A stretch of 64,000 nt of DNA from Thalassovita taeanensis (GCF_900110775.1 NZ_FOEP01000002.1:419684-483683), one strand, 5' to 3'. Positions 8,726 to 19,852 are shown, counted from the stretch's first letter. The notes: generated from the letters alone by a model not told the origin. A program made the numbers and translations.

Positions 8726-10342
8726 TTAGGGGCGCGCGACGGCGAACTGCATCTTGTTGGGCGTGCGCCCTTCGGCAGCACGACTGATCTGCATGACCTC
8801 GGCCAGGATTTCGCGGGTCTGGCGCGGATCAATGATACCGTCATCCAGAATACGCGCACTGGTGTGCAACGCGCTCATCTGGCTGTTGAAGTTGGTGATG
8901 ATCTTGGTCTTCAGCGCATTCAGCGCCTCTTGGTCCACCGTCTCGCCTTTGCGTGCGGCGCGGGCCTCTTGCACGATGGCCATCGTGCCTGCGGCCTGTT
9001 CGCCCCCCATCACCGCCGTTTTCGAATTCGGCCACGAGAAGCAGAACCGCGGATTAAACCCGCGCCCGCACATGCCGTAATTCCCCGCCCCGAACGACGC
9101 CCCGCAATAGATGGTGAACTGCGGCACCGTCGCGTTGGTCACCGCCTGAATCATTTTCGAGCCGTGCTTGATGATCCCGGCCTCTTCGTAAATCCGTCCG
9201 ACCATGAACCCGGTGGTGTTGTTCAGATACAGGATCGGCGTGCCCGCCTGACAGCAAGCCTGAATGAAATGCGTCGCCTTCGCGGCGCCTGCCGGGTCAA
9301 TCGGCCCGTTGTTGGTGACGATCCCGATCGGCCAGCCCTTGATCTTGGCCGTGCCGCAGATCGTGGCACTGCCATAGCGTTCGCCGAAATCAATGAAGTC
9401 CGACCCGTCCACCAGACGCGCGATAATCTCGTGCATATCCACCGGCTGACTGTGATCCAACGGCATGACCCCCAGAAGTTCCTCGGTGTCATAGGCGGGC
9501 GGCGCATAGTCGCGCGCGTCCACCTTCATGCCGTCCCAATCAATATTCGCCATCACATCCCGCGCCAGACCGATGGCGTGGGCGTCGTCTTCGGCCAGAT
9601 AATCGCCCAGACCTGAAATGCCGGTGTGCATCTCGGCCCCGCCCAGATCCTCTTCGGTTGCGACCTCGCCGGTGGCGGCCTTCAACAGCGGCGGCCCGGC
9701 AAGAAACGCGCGCGTGCGTCCGCGCACCATGATGATATGATCCGACAGACCCGTCTGATAGGCCCCTCCAGCGGTCGAACTGCCATGCGTGATCGTGACA
9801 ACCGGCAGACCCGCCGCCGAAAACCGCGCAAGGTTGCGAAACAGGCTGCCACCGCGCACGAAGTCTTCGACCTTATAAGCCATCAGGTTGGCGCCGGCAC
9901 TTTCCACCAGCTGAATATACGGCAGCTTGTTTTCCAGCGCGATTTCCTGAACCCGCAACTGCTTGTCCAACCCCATCGGCTGAAGCGCGCCCGCCGCGAT
10001 CCCGGAATCGGATGCGTTAACCATGCAGCGCACCCCCGACACATACCCGATCCCCGCGATCACACCGCCGCCGGGCACCGACCTGGCCGGATCAGGATGA
10101 TCCAGCCCGTACCCCGCCAGCGCCGAAAGCTCGATAAACGGCGTATCGGGGTCCAGCAGCAGGGCAAGACGGTCGCGCGGCACCAACTGCCCCCGCTTCT
10201 CAAACCGTTCCCGCGCGCTGTCCGAGGCGATCCGCGCCCGCGCGCTGACCTCCTTGATCTGCTCAAGCAGCCCCAGCATCCCATCGCGATTGGAAACATA
10301 CCCGTCGGAACTGTTCGATACCCGTGTCTCAATTTTCGCCAT
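8726..10342 (-). CDS. Acyl-CoA carboxylase beta subunit (carboxyltransferase; geranyl-CoA carboxylase-like)
   Basis: A 538-aa carboxyltransferase with two crotonase-like halves. The acyl-CoA oxyanion segments are visible as SSTAGGAYQTG (about 188-198) and ASFGAGNYGMCGRGF (about 415-429). Aligned with methylcrotonyl-CoA carboxylase around RGGSLFRNLARFSAAG, the MCC active-site Phe (in HFGR) is replaced here by Gly164. Published structural work attributes the larger acyl pocket of geranyl-CoA carboxylase to Gly at this place. It is the first gene of the minus-strand beta-alpha-hydratase operon and faces an acyl-CoA dehydrogenase across a 203-bp divergent promoter region. AtuC-like is my preferred reading; a carboxylase for another branched long-chain enoyl-CoA is possible. 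Confidence 0.9.
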   Translation of the reverse strand: MAKIETRVSNSSDGYVSNRDGMLGLLEQIKEVSARARIASDSARERFEKRGQLVPRDRLALLLDPDTPFIELSALAGYGLDHPDPARSVPGGGVIAGIGYVSGVRCMVNASDSGIAAGALQPMGLDKQLRVQEIALENKLPYIQLVESAGANLMAYKVEDFVRGGSLFRNLARFSAAGLPVVTITHGSSTAGGAYQTGLSDHIIMVRGRTRAFLAGPPLLKAATGEVATEEDLGGAEMHTGISGLGDYLAEDDAHAIGLARDVMANIDWDGMKVDARDYAPPAYDTEELLGVMPLDHSQPVDMHEIIARLVDGSDFIDFGERYGSATICGTAKIKGWPIGIVTNNGPIDPAGAAKATHFIQACCQAGTPILYLNNTTGFMVGRIYEEAGIIKHGSKMIQAVTNATVPQFTIYCGASFGAGNYGMCGRGFNPRFCFSWPNSKTAVMGGEQAAGTMAIVQEARAARKGETVDQEALNALKTKIITNFNSQMSALHTSARILDDGIIDPRQTREILAEVMQISRAAEGRTPNKMQFAVARP

Positions 10343-10545
10343 TGTGCATCCATATCGTTAGGTTTTGCCCGGCCACAGCCGACACTTGAGCGGATGCTAC
10401 CTTGTGACCCCGGCATTTTCTTGTGTGTTTCGGCTACGCCGCCGCCAGCTCCCCGCGTTTTCTTGCGCCCTAGCGCCTTAAGACAAGCCAACGCGCGCAA
10501 AAACGTGGAACCCTTGCGCAACGACCACCAACAAAGGCCGCCCAG
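10343..10545. promoter_or_regulatory. Divergent intergenic region between carboxylase operon and acyl-CoA dehydrogenase
   Basis: These 203 bp separate two divergently transcribed pathway genes and must hold both promoters. I see no convincing -35/-10 pair and no full copy of the palindrome found at 2540 and 16970; only a partial ATCGTTAG-like half lies near 10355. Confidence 0.4.
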
Positions 10546-11715
10546 ATGTTCGAACTTTCGCCGAATACGCACTACTTTTCCGAAGATCACACCGCCTTTC
10601 GCCATGCGCTGCGGGCTTTTGTGGACAAGGAAATCACCCCCAACGTCCCCGCCTGGGAGGACGCAGGCCGAATGCCGCGCGAGATTTTCAAGAAGATCGG
10701 CGATATGGGCGTGCAAGGCGTGATCTGCCCCACCAACCTGGGCGGCTCGAACGGCGATTTCTTCATGCAAATTGTTGTCTCGGAAGAACTGTCGCGCTGC
10801 GGCGCGGGCGGCGTATGCGCCTCGCTGGGCAGCCATTCGATCGGCAATCCCCCCATCGTCAACCACGGCAGCGACGACCTGAAAACCCGCGTCGCCATGC
10901 CTGTCATTGCGGGCGACAAGATATCGGCGCTGGCGATCACCGAACCCGGCGGCGGGTCCGACGTGGGCGCCCTGCGCACCAACGCCGTGCGCGATGGCGA
11001 TCACTTCATCGTCAACGGCGAAAAGACCTTTATCACCTCCGGGATGCAGGCTGACTTCTTCACCGTCGCTGTGCGCACCGACGCGCAGAAGGCGGGCCAC
11101 GGCGGCATCTCGTTCCTGATGATCGAGGGCGACACACCCGGCCTTGGCCGCACCCAGCTCAAGAAAATGGGCTGGTGGGCCTCTGACACCGCGCATCTGA
11201 CCTTTGACAATTGCCGCGTCCCGGTGACCAACCTGATCGGGCAAGAGGGCGAAGGCTTCAAGAACGCCATGATGAACTTCAACGCCGAACGCCTGACCAT
11301 CGCCTCGCAGGCCTACTCGTTTGCCGAGGTCTGCTACCGCGAGGCGCTGGCCTGGGCGCAGGACCGGCAGGCCTTTGGCAAGCCCCTGTCGCAACAGCAG
11401 GTGATCCGGCATAAACTGGTGGATATGGCGATGAAAATCGACGCCGCCAAAACGCTGACCTATGACATCGTCTATCGCCACATCCACAAGATGGATCCGC
11501 TGAACGTGCACATCGCGCGCACCAGCATGGCCAAGATCACCGCAACCGACACCATGCAGTTCTGTGCCGATGCCGCGGTGCAGATTTTGGGCGGCATGGG
11601 CTATATGCAGGGCACGGCATCCGAGAGGATTTACCGCGAGACCAAGGTGCTTTCGATCGGCGGCGGCACCGATGAAATCATGCGCAATCTTGCGTCCAGC
11701 CAACTGGGCATCTGA
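10546..11715 (+). CDS. Acyl-CoA dehydrogenase (AtuD/citronellyl-CoA dehydrogenase-like by context)
   Basis: A 389-aa FAD-dependent acyl-CoA dehydrogenase of normal length. It carries ITEPGGGSDVGAL (FAD/substrate loop), FGKPLSQQQ and the C-terminal ILGGMGYMQGTASERIYRE segment typical of the family. It introduces the alpha-beta double bond and passes electrons to ETF. It is divergent from the carboxylase operon; in atu clusters the equivalent enzyme makes the enoyl-CoA that the carboxylase uses. Other branched-chain acyl-CoAs are possible substrates. Confidence 0.93.
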   Translation: MFELSPNTHYFSEDHTAFRHALRAFVDKEITPNVPAWEDAGRMPREIFKKIGDMGVQGVICPTNLGGSNGDFFMQIVVSEELSRCGAGGVCASLGSHSIGNPPIVNHGSDDLKTRVAMPVIAGDKISALAITEPGGGSDVGALRTNAVRDGDHFIVNGEKTFITSGMQADFFTVAVRTDAQKAGHGGISFLMIEGDTPGLGRTQLKKMGWWASDTAHLTFDNCRVPVTNLIGQEGEGFKNAMMNFNAERLTIASQAYSFAEVCYREALAWAQDRQAFGKPLSQQQVIRHKLVDMAMKIDAAKTLTYDIVYRHIHKMDPLNVHIARTSMAKITATDTMQFCADAAVQILGGMGYMQGTASERIYRETKVLSIGGGTDEIMRNLASSQLGI

Positions 11716-11745
11716 CCCGCCCGGCAAAACATCGCGACACCAATC

Positions 11746-11767
11746 GCGGGCAGGATCCCCTGCCCGC
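11746..11767. terminator. Hairpin between convergent genes
   Basis: A 9-bp perfect stem (GCGGGCAGG with CCTGCCCGC) and a 4-nt loop sits between the stop of the dehydrogenase and the stop of the minus-strand flavoprotein gene. No T-tract follows on either strand, so a terminator role is likely from position only. Confidence 0.5.
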
Positions 11768-11790
11768 TGGTGGCGACATTCACGCGGCGG

Positions 11791-13893
<2,103 letters not shown>

Positions 13894-13911
13894 TCAACGG
13901 TGCGCAGGCCC

Positions 13912-14769
13912 CTAAAGCCCCAACATCGCGCGGGCCTCGGTCGCCGAGGCAACATCACGACCCGCATTGCGTGCGCAGATCGCCATCTGTTCGATCAGCG
14001 GGCCGTTCGACGATACTTTTTCGCCCCCCGGCAAATAAAACGTATCCTCAAGCCCGACCCGCAGCATCCCGCCCAGATCGGCGGCCTTCTGATGCGTCGG
14101 CCAAATCTCTCCTCGGCCAATCGCGGTGACCTGCCAACGGGCATCGTCAGGCGCCAGATCCACCAAGATCGGCAGCAGCTCCGGCATGACCGGCATCCCC
14201 GAGGCCACCCCCATCACAAAATTCATCTGCGGCACGCCCGTGAACATGCCCGCGCTGCGATACATCTCGATGCTGCGTACAATCCCGGTGTCAAAGCATT
14301 CAAACTCGGGGATGGCCCCCGCCGCCAGGATCACGTCCAGAAACTCCTGCACCTTTTCAACCGGGTTATCGAACATCATCGGCGGCCAGGCCCAGCCACC
14401 ATTTGCCCGCGTCTTGAGGTAATTCAGCGACCCCGCATTGCACGCGGCCATTTCGGGCTTGGTCGCGGCCACGCACTCCAACGCCTTTTTGTAATCCGGC
14501 CCGACAACCCCGGTGGTGTGGTTCAGGATCACACCGGGGCAGGCCTCGCGGATCGCGGCCTGAACCTCGCGCGACAGATCAACATCCCACGACATCAGAT
14601 GGCCTTTGCCCTCTTCCTGCTGGCGCAGATGGAAATGGATGATCGACGCCCCCGCATCATAGGCACGGCGCGCCTCGGCCGCCATTTCGGCGGGCGTTAC
14701 CGGCACGTTATGCTGCTTGGGGTCCGTCAGCACGCCGTTGATGGCGCAACAGATAATCGCTTTGGTCAT
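13912..14769 (-). CDS. Beta-keto acid cleavage enzyme (BKACE, DUF849)
   Basis: A 285-aa TIM-barrel protein of the 3-keto-5-aminohexanoate cleavage family. The Zn-binding HFHLR motif (His45, His47) and the DAGASIIH lead-in are clear. These enzymes use acetyl-CoA to split a beta-keto acid, giving acetoacetate and a new acyl-CoA. It could process a keto acid released in this pathway, which otherwise lacks a visible HMG-CoA-type lyase. A hairpin of GC-rich arms at about 13855-13882 follows its stop, but lacks a T-tract. Confidence 0.9.
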   Translation of the reverse strand: MTKAIICCAINGVLTDPKQHNVPVTPAEMAAEARRAYDAGASIIHFHLRQQEEGKGHLMSWDVDLSREVQAAIREACPGVILNHTTGVVGPDYKKALECVAATKPEMAACNAGSLNYLKTRANGGWAWPPMMFDNPVEKVQEFLDVILAAGAIPEFECFDTGIVRSIEMYRSAGMFTGVPQMNFVMGVASGMPVMPELLPILVDLAPDDARWQVTAIGRGEIWPTHQKAADLGGMLRVGLEDTFYLPGGEKVSSNGPLIEQMAICARNAGRDVASATEARAMLGL

Positions 14770-14845
14770 TTGGCCTCGTTGTTTTCAGCTCGCCAGAGGA
14801 ATAAACGCTCCCACCGCCAGCAGCTTGCGCCCAGACGCTACACCG

Positions 14846-15502
14846 TCAGAATTTTGCGATCTCGACACCTTGCGCCGCTGCGGCCTCGCGCTGCTTGGCC
14901 TGCGCCGCAACAAACGCGGGCCGCTGGGTCAGGCGCGCATACCACGCCACCGTCAAAGGCGGCAGCTCATCCTCGATATGCAGGCTATGGGCCAGCAAAA
15001 TCGCATACCCGACCGATATATCGGCCATCGAGAATTCATCCCCCAGCAGATACATCCGCCCATCGCCCAGCGTCTGCTCAAGCAGGCGCAACCGGGCCAG
15101 AAACCACTTCTTGTAATCCTCGGCAACCTGCGGCGATCGGCGCTCGCCCTGCTCCAGAAACGTATAGCGCAGGTAAATCGTCTGCGGAAACGTCAGCGTC
15201 GCCTCGCCATGATGAAGCCAGTTGAGGTACGCGCCATAGGTCGCATCCTGCGGCGCGGGCGTAAATTTTCCGCCCCCGTGGCGCATCGCCAGATAATGCG
15301 CGATCGCCGCAGATTCGGTCATCCGCGTGTCGCCATCCACCAACAGCGGGATCGTCCCCAACGGATTTTCCGCCAAATAGTCCTTCTTGAACACCCGCGG
15401 CGGAAACTGCAGCATCTTCAGCTCGTATTCCAAGCCCAGTTCCTCAAGCGCCCAAAGCGCCCGAAATGACCGCGCATCCGCGCAGTGCCACAATTCGATC
15501 AT
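14846..15502 (-). CDS. Glutathione S-transferase
   Basis: A 218-aa GST with an N-terminal thioredoxin-like domain containing NPLGTIPLLV (cis-Pro region) and TESAAIAHYL (gamma-glutamyl binding), followed by an all-helical C-terminal domain ending near FSMADISVGYAI. It lies between the BKACE and acyl-CoA dehydrogenase genes on the same strand. Its role could be conjugation or thiol-dependent isomerisation of a reactive enoyl or epoxide intermediate; nothing in the sequence defines the substrate. Confidence 0.9.
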   Translation of the reverse strand: MIELWHCADARSFRALWALEELGLEYELKMLQFPPRVFKKDYLAENPLGTIPLLVDGDTRMTESAAIAHYLAMRHGGGKFTPAPQDATYGAYLNWLHHGEATLTFPQTIYLRYTFLEQGERRSPQVAEDYKKWFLARLRLLEQTLGDGRMYLLGDEFSMADISVGYAILLAHSLHIEDELPPLTVAWYARLTQRPAFVAAQAKQREAAAAQGVEIAKF

Positions 15503-15534
15503 GCCGGTTCCTCCCTCGGTATGTGTGACAGGAT

Positions 15535-15565
15535 AGAAAAATCACGCAAGGCTGACTTGCGTGAT
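15535..15565 (-). terminator. Rho-independent terminator after the ACAD10/11-like gene
   Basis: On the minus strand a perfect 10-bp stem (ATCACGCAAG with CTTGCGTGAT) and 5-nt loop is followed by a run of five T. It lies 25 bp after the stop codon of the dehydrogenase and separates it from the GST gene. Confidence 0.87.
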
Positions 15566-15590
15566 CTGGTTATTTCATCGGTTTTTCACC

Positions 15591-16871
15591 TCAGGCCCGC
15601 GGCGCGGTGCCCAAGGCCATCGCGCTGACCGCCGGCGCCCAGTTGCGCACCCCGCCGGTATCGTTGCGCCCCGCTTGCCGCTTGAATTCCAGCCGCGCAA
15701 TCTGATCGCGGTGCACCTCGTCGGGGCCATCGGCCAGACGCAGCAAACGCGCCGTGGCATAGGCCGCAGCCAGCCCGAAATCATTGCCGGTGCCACCGCC
15801 GCCAAACATCTGGATCGCCCAGTCGATCACCTTGCAGGCCATGTCCGGCACCGCCACCTTGATCATCGCAATCTCGGCGCGGGCCTGTTTGTTGCCGACC
15901 GTATCCATCAGATGCGCCGCCCGCAGCGTCAGCAGGCGCGACTGTTCAATCAGGATCCGCGATTGCGCAATCCGTTCGCGCGATACCGACTGTTCCGACA
16001 GCAATTTACCAAAGGCCATGCGGTCCTCGGCACGGGCACACATCTTTTCCAGCGTCCGTTCCGCTAGGCCAATCAACCGCATGCAATGGTGAATCCGTCC
16101 CGGCCCCAGCCGCCCCTGCGCAATCTCAAACCCGCGCCCTTCGCCCAGCAACATATTGCTGGCAGGAACCCGCACATTTTCAAACAAGATCTCTGCCGCG
16201 CGGTCCGGCACGCCGTAAAACCCAAACACCGGCAGCGCGCGTTCAACTGTGATGCCGGGCGTGTCCATTGGCACCAGAATCATCGACTGCTGCTTATAGG
16301 TCTCCGCCTCAGGGTCGGTTTTTCCCATGAAAATGATGATCTTGCAGCGCGGGTCAGTGCCCCCGGTCGTATACCATTTGCGGCCGTTGATCACGTATTC
16401 ATCGCCCTCGCGCCGGATCGAGCTTTCGATATTGCGCGCGTCAGACGAGGCAACCGCCGGTTCGGTCATCGCAAACGCCGACCGGATTTCACCATTCAGC
16501 AACGGTTTCAGCCAGCGCTCTTTATCCGCGTCCGAGCCATAGCGCTCCAACACTTCCATGTTGCCGGTATCGGGCGCCGAGCAGTTGAACACTTCCGGCG
16601 CCATATGGGTGCGGCCCATGATTTCGCACAGCGGCGCATATTCCAGATTGCTCAATCCCGCGCCGCGTTCGGATGCGGGCAAAAACAAATTCCACAGCCC
16701 CGCCGCCTTGGCTTTGACCTTCAGTTCTTCGACCACCGGCGTGACGGCCCAAGGCCCAAGGTCCTCGGATTCGCGGTAAAACCGGGCTTCGTTCGGATAG
16801 ATATGCTCCTCCATGAAGCTCAAAAGCCTGCCTTCCAACTCGACAACCTTGGGTGACTTTTCTGGTATCAT
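15591..16871 (-). CDS. Acyl-CoA dehydrogenase, ACAD10/11-like (LvaC-like by context)
   Basis: A 426-aa dehydrogenase, longer than the usual 380-390 aa. [30 protein letters not shown] and [14 protein letters not shown] match the ACAD10/ACAD11 branch more than classical acyl-CoA dehydrogenases. Members of that branch work with an APH-type kinase: the 4-hydroxyl is phosphorylated and then eliminated, moving the chain into beta-oxidation. A matching kinase is at 2618-3664. The start at 16871 is the first ATG where homology begins; its upstream region contains the palindromic operator at 16970-16982. The biochemical pairing is inferred from family knowledge. Confidence 0.88.
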   Translation of the reverse strand: MIPEKSPKVVELEGRLLSFMEEHIYPNEARFYRESEDLGPWAVTPVVEELKVKAKAAGLWNLFLPASERGAGLSNLEYAPLCEIMGRTHMAPEVFNCSAPDTGNMEVLERYGSDADKERWLKPLLNGEIRSAFAMTEPAVASSDARNIESSIRREGDEYVINGRKWYTTGGTDPRCKIIIFMGKTDPEAETYKQQSMILVPMDTPGITVERALPVFGFYGVPDRAAEILFENVRVPASNMLLGEGRGFEIAQGRLGPGRIHHCMRLIGLAERTLEKMCARAEDRMAFGKLLSEQSVSRERIAQSRILIEQSRLLTLRAAHLMDTVGNKQARAEIAMIKVAVPDMACKVIDWAIQMFGGGGTGNDFGLAAAYATARLLRLADGPDEVHRDQIARLEFKRQAGRNDTGGVRNWAPAVSAMALGTAPRA

Positions 16872-16969
16872 TGATGGCCCTCCGAAAATTTTGGCGCCCG
16901 CCCCACATCCCCGGACCCGCGCATTCAATTATTGCCCAAAGCCTAGCGGACCCAGCGTCGCCGCGCAAT

Positions 16970-16993
16970 ATCGTCAGACGATATATATTGACA
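16970..16993 (+). promoter_or_regulatory. Perfect palindromic operator next to a TTGACA -35 box
   Basis: ATCGTCAGACGAT (16970-16982) is a perfect palindrome about a central A. Five nt further is TTGACA (16988-16993), with a possible TAAACG -10 17 nt beyond. The element matches that at 2540-2562 in sequence and spacing. It lies between the minus-strand dehydrogenase and the plus-strand AraC gene and could control both. A GntR regulator from this island is the likely ligand; this is inference. Confidence 0.6.
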
Positions 16994-17142
16994 CACCCGC
17001 CCCCCAAGTCTAAACGAAACAGTAAGGACGGCACCGATCCAGCATCAGGCACACGCGCGCGGCCCTTTTCGGTACGCTAAAATTTCGCGTGGCAAGGCTC
17101 GAAGGCGCCTCTTTGCACGAAGTTCGTCTTGGGAGGGACAGA

Positions 17143-17964
17143 ATGAAAAATCGCGAAAAAAACCCTAGAACCATGTTCTTGGGAAAAGATCGGTTTTTCT
17201 ATCAAGGCCTTTCAGGCGACGGGATGAAGCCCCGCACGCTGGGCGCTTTTGGCATCTATCTTGCGCCGACAACGCATTTCCAAATCAGATTCGGCTCTGG
17301 CGAATGGATGAAACGCACAGTTATCGCCGTGCCCGCGAACGCCAGCCATCAGATCATGTCGGATTGCGGCACGATCATATCCTTCGGCATCGAACCCGAG
17401 CGTATCACGGCTGAATGCCTTCGCGACATTCAGACCAAAGTCAACGCCGTCAGCACGCGCTCCGACCCGCTTGTCGAAAACCTGATCGCCTCGCGCGACT
17501 TCTTCTCGTGCCCCGACCGCTCCGGCGACCTGTCCGCAAGTGATTTCGACCGGCTGATCTTCGGCCAAGCGCTGTGCACCAAGCGAATCGACCCCCGCAT
17601 CGAAACCGTGCTCGCGATGTTTGAAAACGATATGACCGACACCGGGCTTGCCGCGCGCGATTGCGCCGAGGCGATACAGCTCTCGACCTCGCGGTTCCTG
17701 CACCTTTTCAAGGATTCGACAGGCGCGTCCTTTCGCAGCTTTCGCATGTGGAAACGCGCCCGGCAGTTTCTGGCATACGCCAACCTCAGCAGCAGCCTGA
17801 CCACAGTGGCGCTGGACCTCGGCTACCCGGACTCCAGCCATTTCAGCCACTCAATTCGCAAAACCTATGGATTGAAGCCACGCTCGATCCGCGACGGCTC
17901 GCGCCACCTGAAAGTATACGCCGGGCGCGACTTCAACAGCGCCAACCAGATGCTGACCGCATAA
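17143..17964 (+). CDS. AraC-family transcriptional regulator
   Basis: A 273-aa regulator with a C-terminal double helix-turn-helix: AARDCAEAIQLSTSRFLHLFK and the second half VALDLGYPDSSHFSHSIRKTYG, both near residues 165-250. The N-terminal 130 residues resemble no sensor domain I can name. The ATG at 17143 follows a GGGAGG ribosome site; an upstream in-frame ATG at 17089 lacks one. It is divergent from the ACAD10/11-like gene and has the shared palindrome in its promoter, so it is probably part of the same control circuit. Confidence 0.88.
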   Translation: MKNREKNPRTMFLGKDRFFYQGLSGDGMKPRTLGAFGIYLAPTTHFQIRFGSGEWMKRTVIAVPANASHQIMSDCGTIISFGIEPERITAECLRDIQTKVNAVSTRSDPLVENLIASRDFFSCPDRSGDLSASDFDRLIFGQALCTKRIDPRIETVLAMFENDMTDTGLAARDCAEAIQLSTSRFLHLFKDSTGASFRSFRMWKRARQFLAYANLSSSLTTVALDLGYPDSSHFSHSIRKTYGLKPRSIRDGSRHLKVYAGRDFNSANQMLTA

Positions 17965-17994
17965 CTCTGGCGCGATTGCCGCGCCAAACCACCT

Positions 17995-18753
17995 TCAGCC
18001 CAGCTTCGTATGCGGCTGCCGCGTGATTTTTGTCGGCTCATCAAGACCGCCTTTGAACCGGCTTTGCATCAGCGTATCCAGATCGTCCACGTGGCTCGAG
18101 GCCAGCTTCGACGCCAGCACCTCGTCGCGGTCCCGACAGGCCTTCGCAATCTCGCGATGCGCCTCGACAATGTAACGACGGTTCTTCTCGGAATAGCTCA
18201 AACCGTGCTGTTCGCCACTGGCCAGCGCGCTGATCGACGCCCAAAACGTTTCCAACACCTGATTGCCGGCCGCCCGCGCGATGATGCTGTGAAACGCGCG
18301 GTTTTCGCCCACGAACGCCGCTGTATCATCGCCAATCTCAGCCATCCGCGCGATCGAGGCATCCATTTCGTCAAACTCGGCCTCGGTGCCGTGCTTGGCC
18401 GCCAGACGGGCCTGACTTGGCTCGATCGCCTGCCGTGCCCGCACGATATCAACCAGCGGCACGTTGTTCAGCCGCAAAAAGACCGACAGCGAATGGGTCA
18501 CGAAATCCACGCTTGGCCGGGTTACGACGATCCCGCCACGCGGCCCCGGTCGGCGCGTCAGCACCCCGTGCGATTCCAGAATGCGCAGGCTTTCGCGCAG
18601 CGTCGGTCGACTGACCTGAATTTGCTTCAGCAGCTCAGCCTCGGTGCCGAAAATACTGCCGGGTTGCAGATCGGCTTCAACGATACGGTCCAGCAGCAAC
18701 CGCGCAACTTGCTCGGATTTGCTGATGGAAATGGTCGTGACGGGCTCGTTCAA
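17995..18753 (-). CDS. GntR/FCD-family transcriptional regulator, probable TTG start
   Basis: A 252-aa FadR-type regulator with an N-terminal winged helix (GTEAELLKQIQVSRPTLRESL) and an FCD domain with conserved metal-site histidines (FHSIIARAAGN, HREI). No ATG precedes the domain closely. The TTG at 18753 has an AGGA site 8 nt upstream and gives a natural N-terminus, whereas the ATG at 18819 lies inside an unrelated crotonase remnant. It converges with the AraC gene. It is a candidate ligand for the shared palindrome of the island. Confidence 0.85.
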   Translation of the reverse strand: MNEPVTTISISKSEQVARLLLDRIVEADLQPGSIFGTEAELLKQIQVSRPTLRESLRILESHGVLTRRPGPRGGIVVTRPSVDFVTHSLSVFLRLNNVPLVDIVRARQAIEPSQARLAAKHGTEAEFDEMDASIARMAEIGDDTAAFVGENRAFHSIIARAAGNQVLETFWASISALASGEQHGLSYSEKNRRYIVEAHREIAKACRDRDEVLASKLASSHVDDLDTLMQSRFKGGLDEPTKITRQPHTKLG

Positions 18754-18763
18754 GGCACTGATC

Positions 18764-18940
18764 CTAATCGTTGAAATTCGGCGGCCTCTTCTCCGCGATC
18801 CCTGCCAGACCTTCGGCATCGTCGTCGGATTTGAAAACCTGCTGAATTGCGGTTTCTACGATTTCTATCCCATCTGCCAAGGGAACGTCCAACCCCGAAT
18901 ACACCGCATACCCCGTCGCCCCCCGGATCCACTTGACGCG
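18764..18940 (-). pseudogene. C-terminal remnant of an enoyl-CoA hydratase
   Basis: About 58 codons read GLDVPLADGIEI followed by AIQQVFKSDDDAEGLAGIAEKRPPNF and a stop. This is the usual end of a crotonase-family protein, where the segment before the final EKR-P is well conserved. No N-terminal three-quarters of the enzyme is present: immediately upstream is the CDGSH gene on the other strand. The remnant ends 10 nt before the TTG start of the GntR gene. It suggests that a deletion or rearrangement removed most of a hydratase gene that once headed the regulator transcript. Confidence 0.7.
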
Positions 18941-18992
18941 CTCGGCCCTCGTGCCGCAAGCTCGCAGCAGCCAGCCAACAGGAGCCAGCGCC

Positions 18993-19238
18993 ATGCCCGA
19001 CCTTCCCAAAATCGCCCAGACCGCCCCCTTCCCCGTCGAGGTCGAGGCCGGGAAATCCTATTTTTGGTGCGCCTGCGGCCTGTCCGCCAAGCAACCCTTT
19101 TGCGATGGCAGCCACAAAGACACCGGTTTCTCGCCCGTCAAATACACCGCCGAGGCTGACAAAAAGGTGTTTTTCTGCGGCTGCAAGGCCACCGCCAAAC
19201 AACCGCTCTGCGACGGAAGCCACGCCAAACTTGGCTGA
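18993..19238 (+). CDS. Dual CDGSH iron-sulfur protein
   Basis: An 81-aa soluble protein with two CDGSH motifs: CACGLSAKQPFCDGSH and CGCKATAKQPLCDGSH. Each Cys-x-Cys...Cys-x3-His set should hold one 2Fe-2S cluster with 3Cys/1His ligation, as in mitoNEET-related proteins. The ATG at 18993 follows AGGAG and is where homology begins. Proteins of this type are linked to redox or iron-sulfur handling; the precise role is unknown. It is followed 128 bp later by the DUF4405 gene on the same strand. Confidence 0.93.
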   Translation: MPDLPKIAQTAPFPVEVEAGKSYFWCACGLSAKQPFCDGSHKDTGFSPVKYTAEADKKVFFCGCKATAKQPLCDGSHAKLG

Positions 19239-19366
19239 CCCGAAAAACGCCCTTTTTTCCGCGACAGAACCCCGCCTTTCCCGCGTATATTTCATGGCAT
19301 CCCCCGCAGGCGCAGCCCAGCGCCTTGTCGGCGAGGCCATGTTTTGTCCTCAAGGAAAGGTTTCCC

Positions 19367-19852
19367 ATGTCCACCCTTCGCAAGATCGCCACCCCGCTGA
19401 CCATCGGCACCTTTGTGCTGATGGGCACCACTGGCACGTTGATGTTTTTCCATGCCGAAACCCCGCTGAACAAATTCGCACATGAATATATCGGGCTGGG
19501 GATGATTGCCGCCGTGGTCCTGCACGTGATTCTGAACTGGCGCGCGTTCACCCTCTACTTCAAGCGGCCGCTGGCCATGGGGGTGATGGGGGTGTTTGTG
19601 CTGGCGCTTGGGCTGTCGTTCCTGCCCCTCACCGGGCAAGAGCAGCCCCGCCCCGATCTGGTTGCCATTCAGCTTGTGACCGGCGCGCCGATCTCGACCT
19701 TGGGGCCGATGCTGGGCACCGATACCGATGGGGTGATCGCCCGTCTGCAAGCCGCCGACATTCAGGCCACCGCCGATCAGACACTGGCGCAGCTTTCAGG
19801 CGATGACCTGCGCGCGGCGGCCCAGCTTCTGGTCCGCATCTCGGCGCCCTGA
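19367..19852 (+). CDS. DUF4405 membrane protein (possible b-haem protein)
   Basis: A 161-aa protein with about three transmembrane helices in residues 8-90 and a C-terminal soluble tail. Histidines inside or next to the helices (about residues 29, 39 and 53) could bind haem, as suggested for DUF4405 and cytochrome b561-like proteins. An AAGGAAAGG site precedes the ATG at 19367. Its 3' end is partly duplicated downstream (see the repeat at 19761-20115). It sits beside redox-related small genes and may serve in electron transfer; no function is proven. Confidence 0.82.
   Translation: MSTLRKIATPLTIGTFVLMGTTGTLMFFHAETPLNKFAHEYIGLGMIAAVVLHVILNWRAFTLYFKRPLAMGVMGVFVLALGLSFLPLTGQEQPRPDLVAIQLVTGAPISTLGPMLGTDTDGVIARLQAADIQATADQTLAQLSGDDLRAAAQLLVRISAP

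Noticed and set aside
7585..8787. 400-codon plus-strand frame opposite the carboxylase alpha gene
   Set aside because: It is an antisense shadow caused by GC-rich codon use; it is rich in Arg/His, has no family likeness, and the opposite strand has a clear conserved enzyme.
14140..14160. Further ATCGTCAGGCG match in the BKACE gene
   Set aside because: It is inside coding sequence, lacks the second half of the palindrome and the TTGAC box, so it is probably chance.
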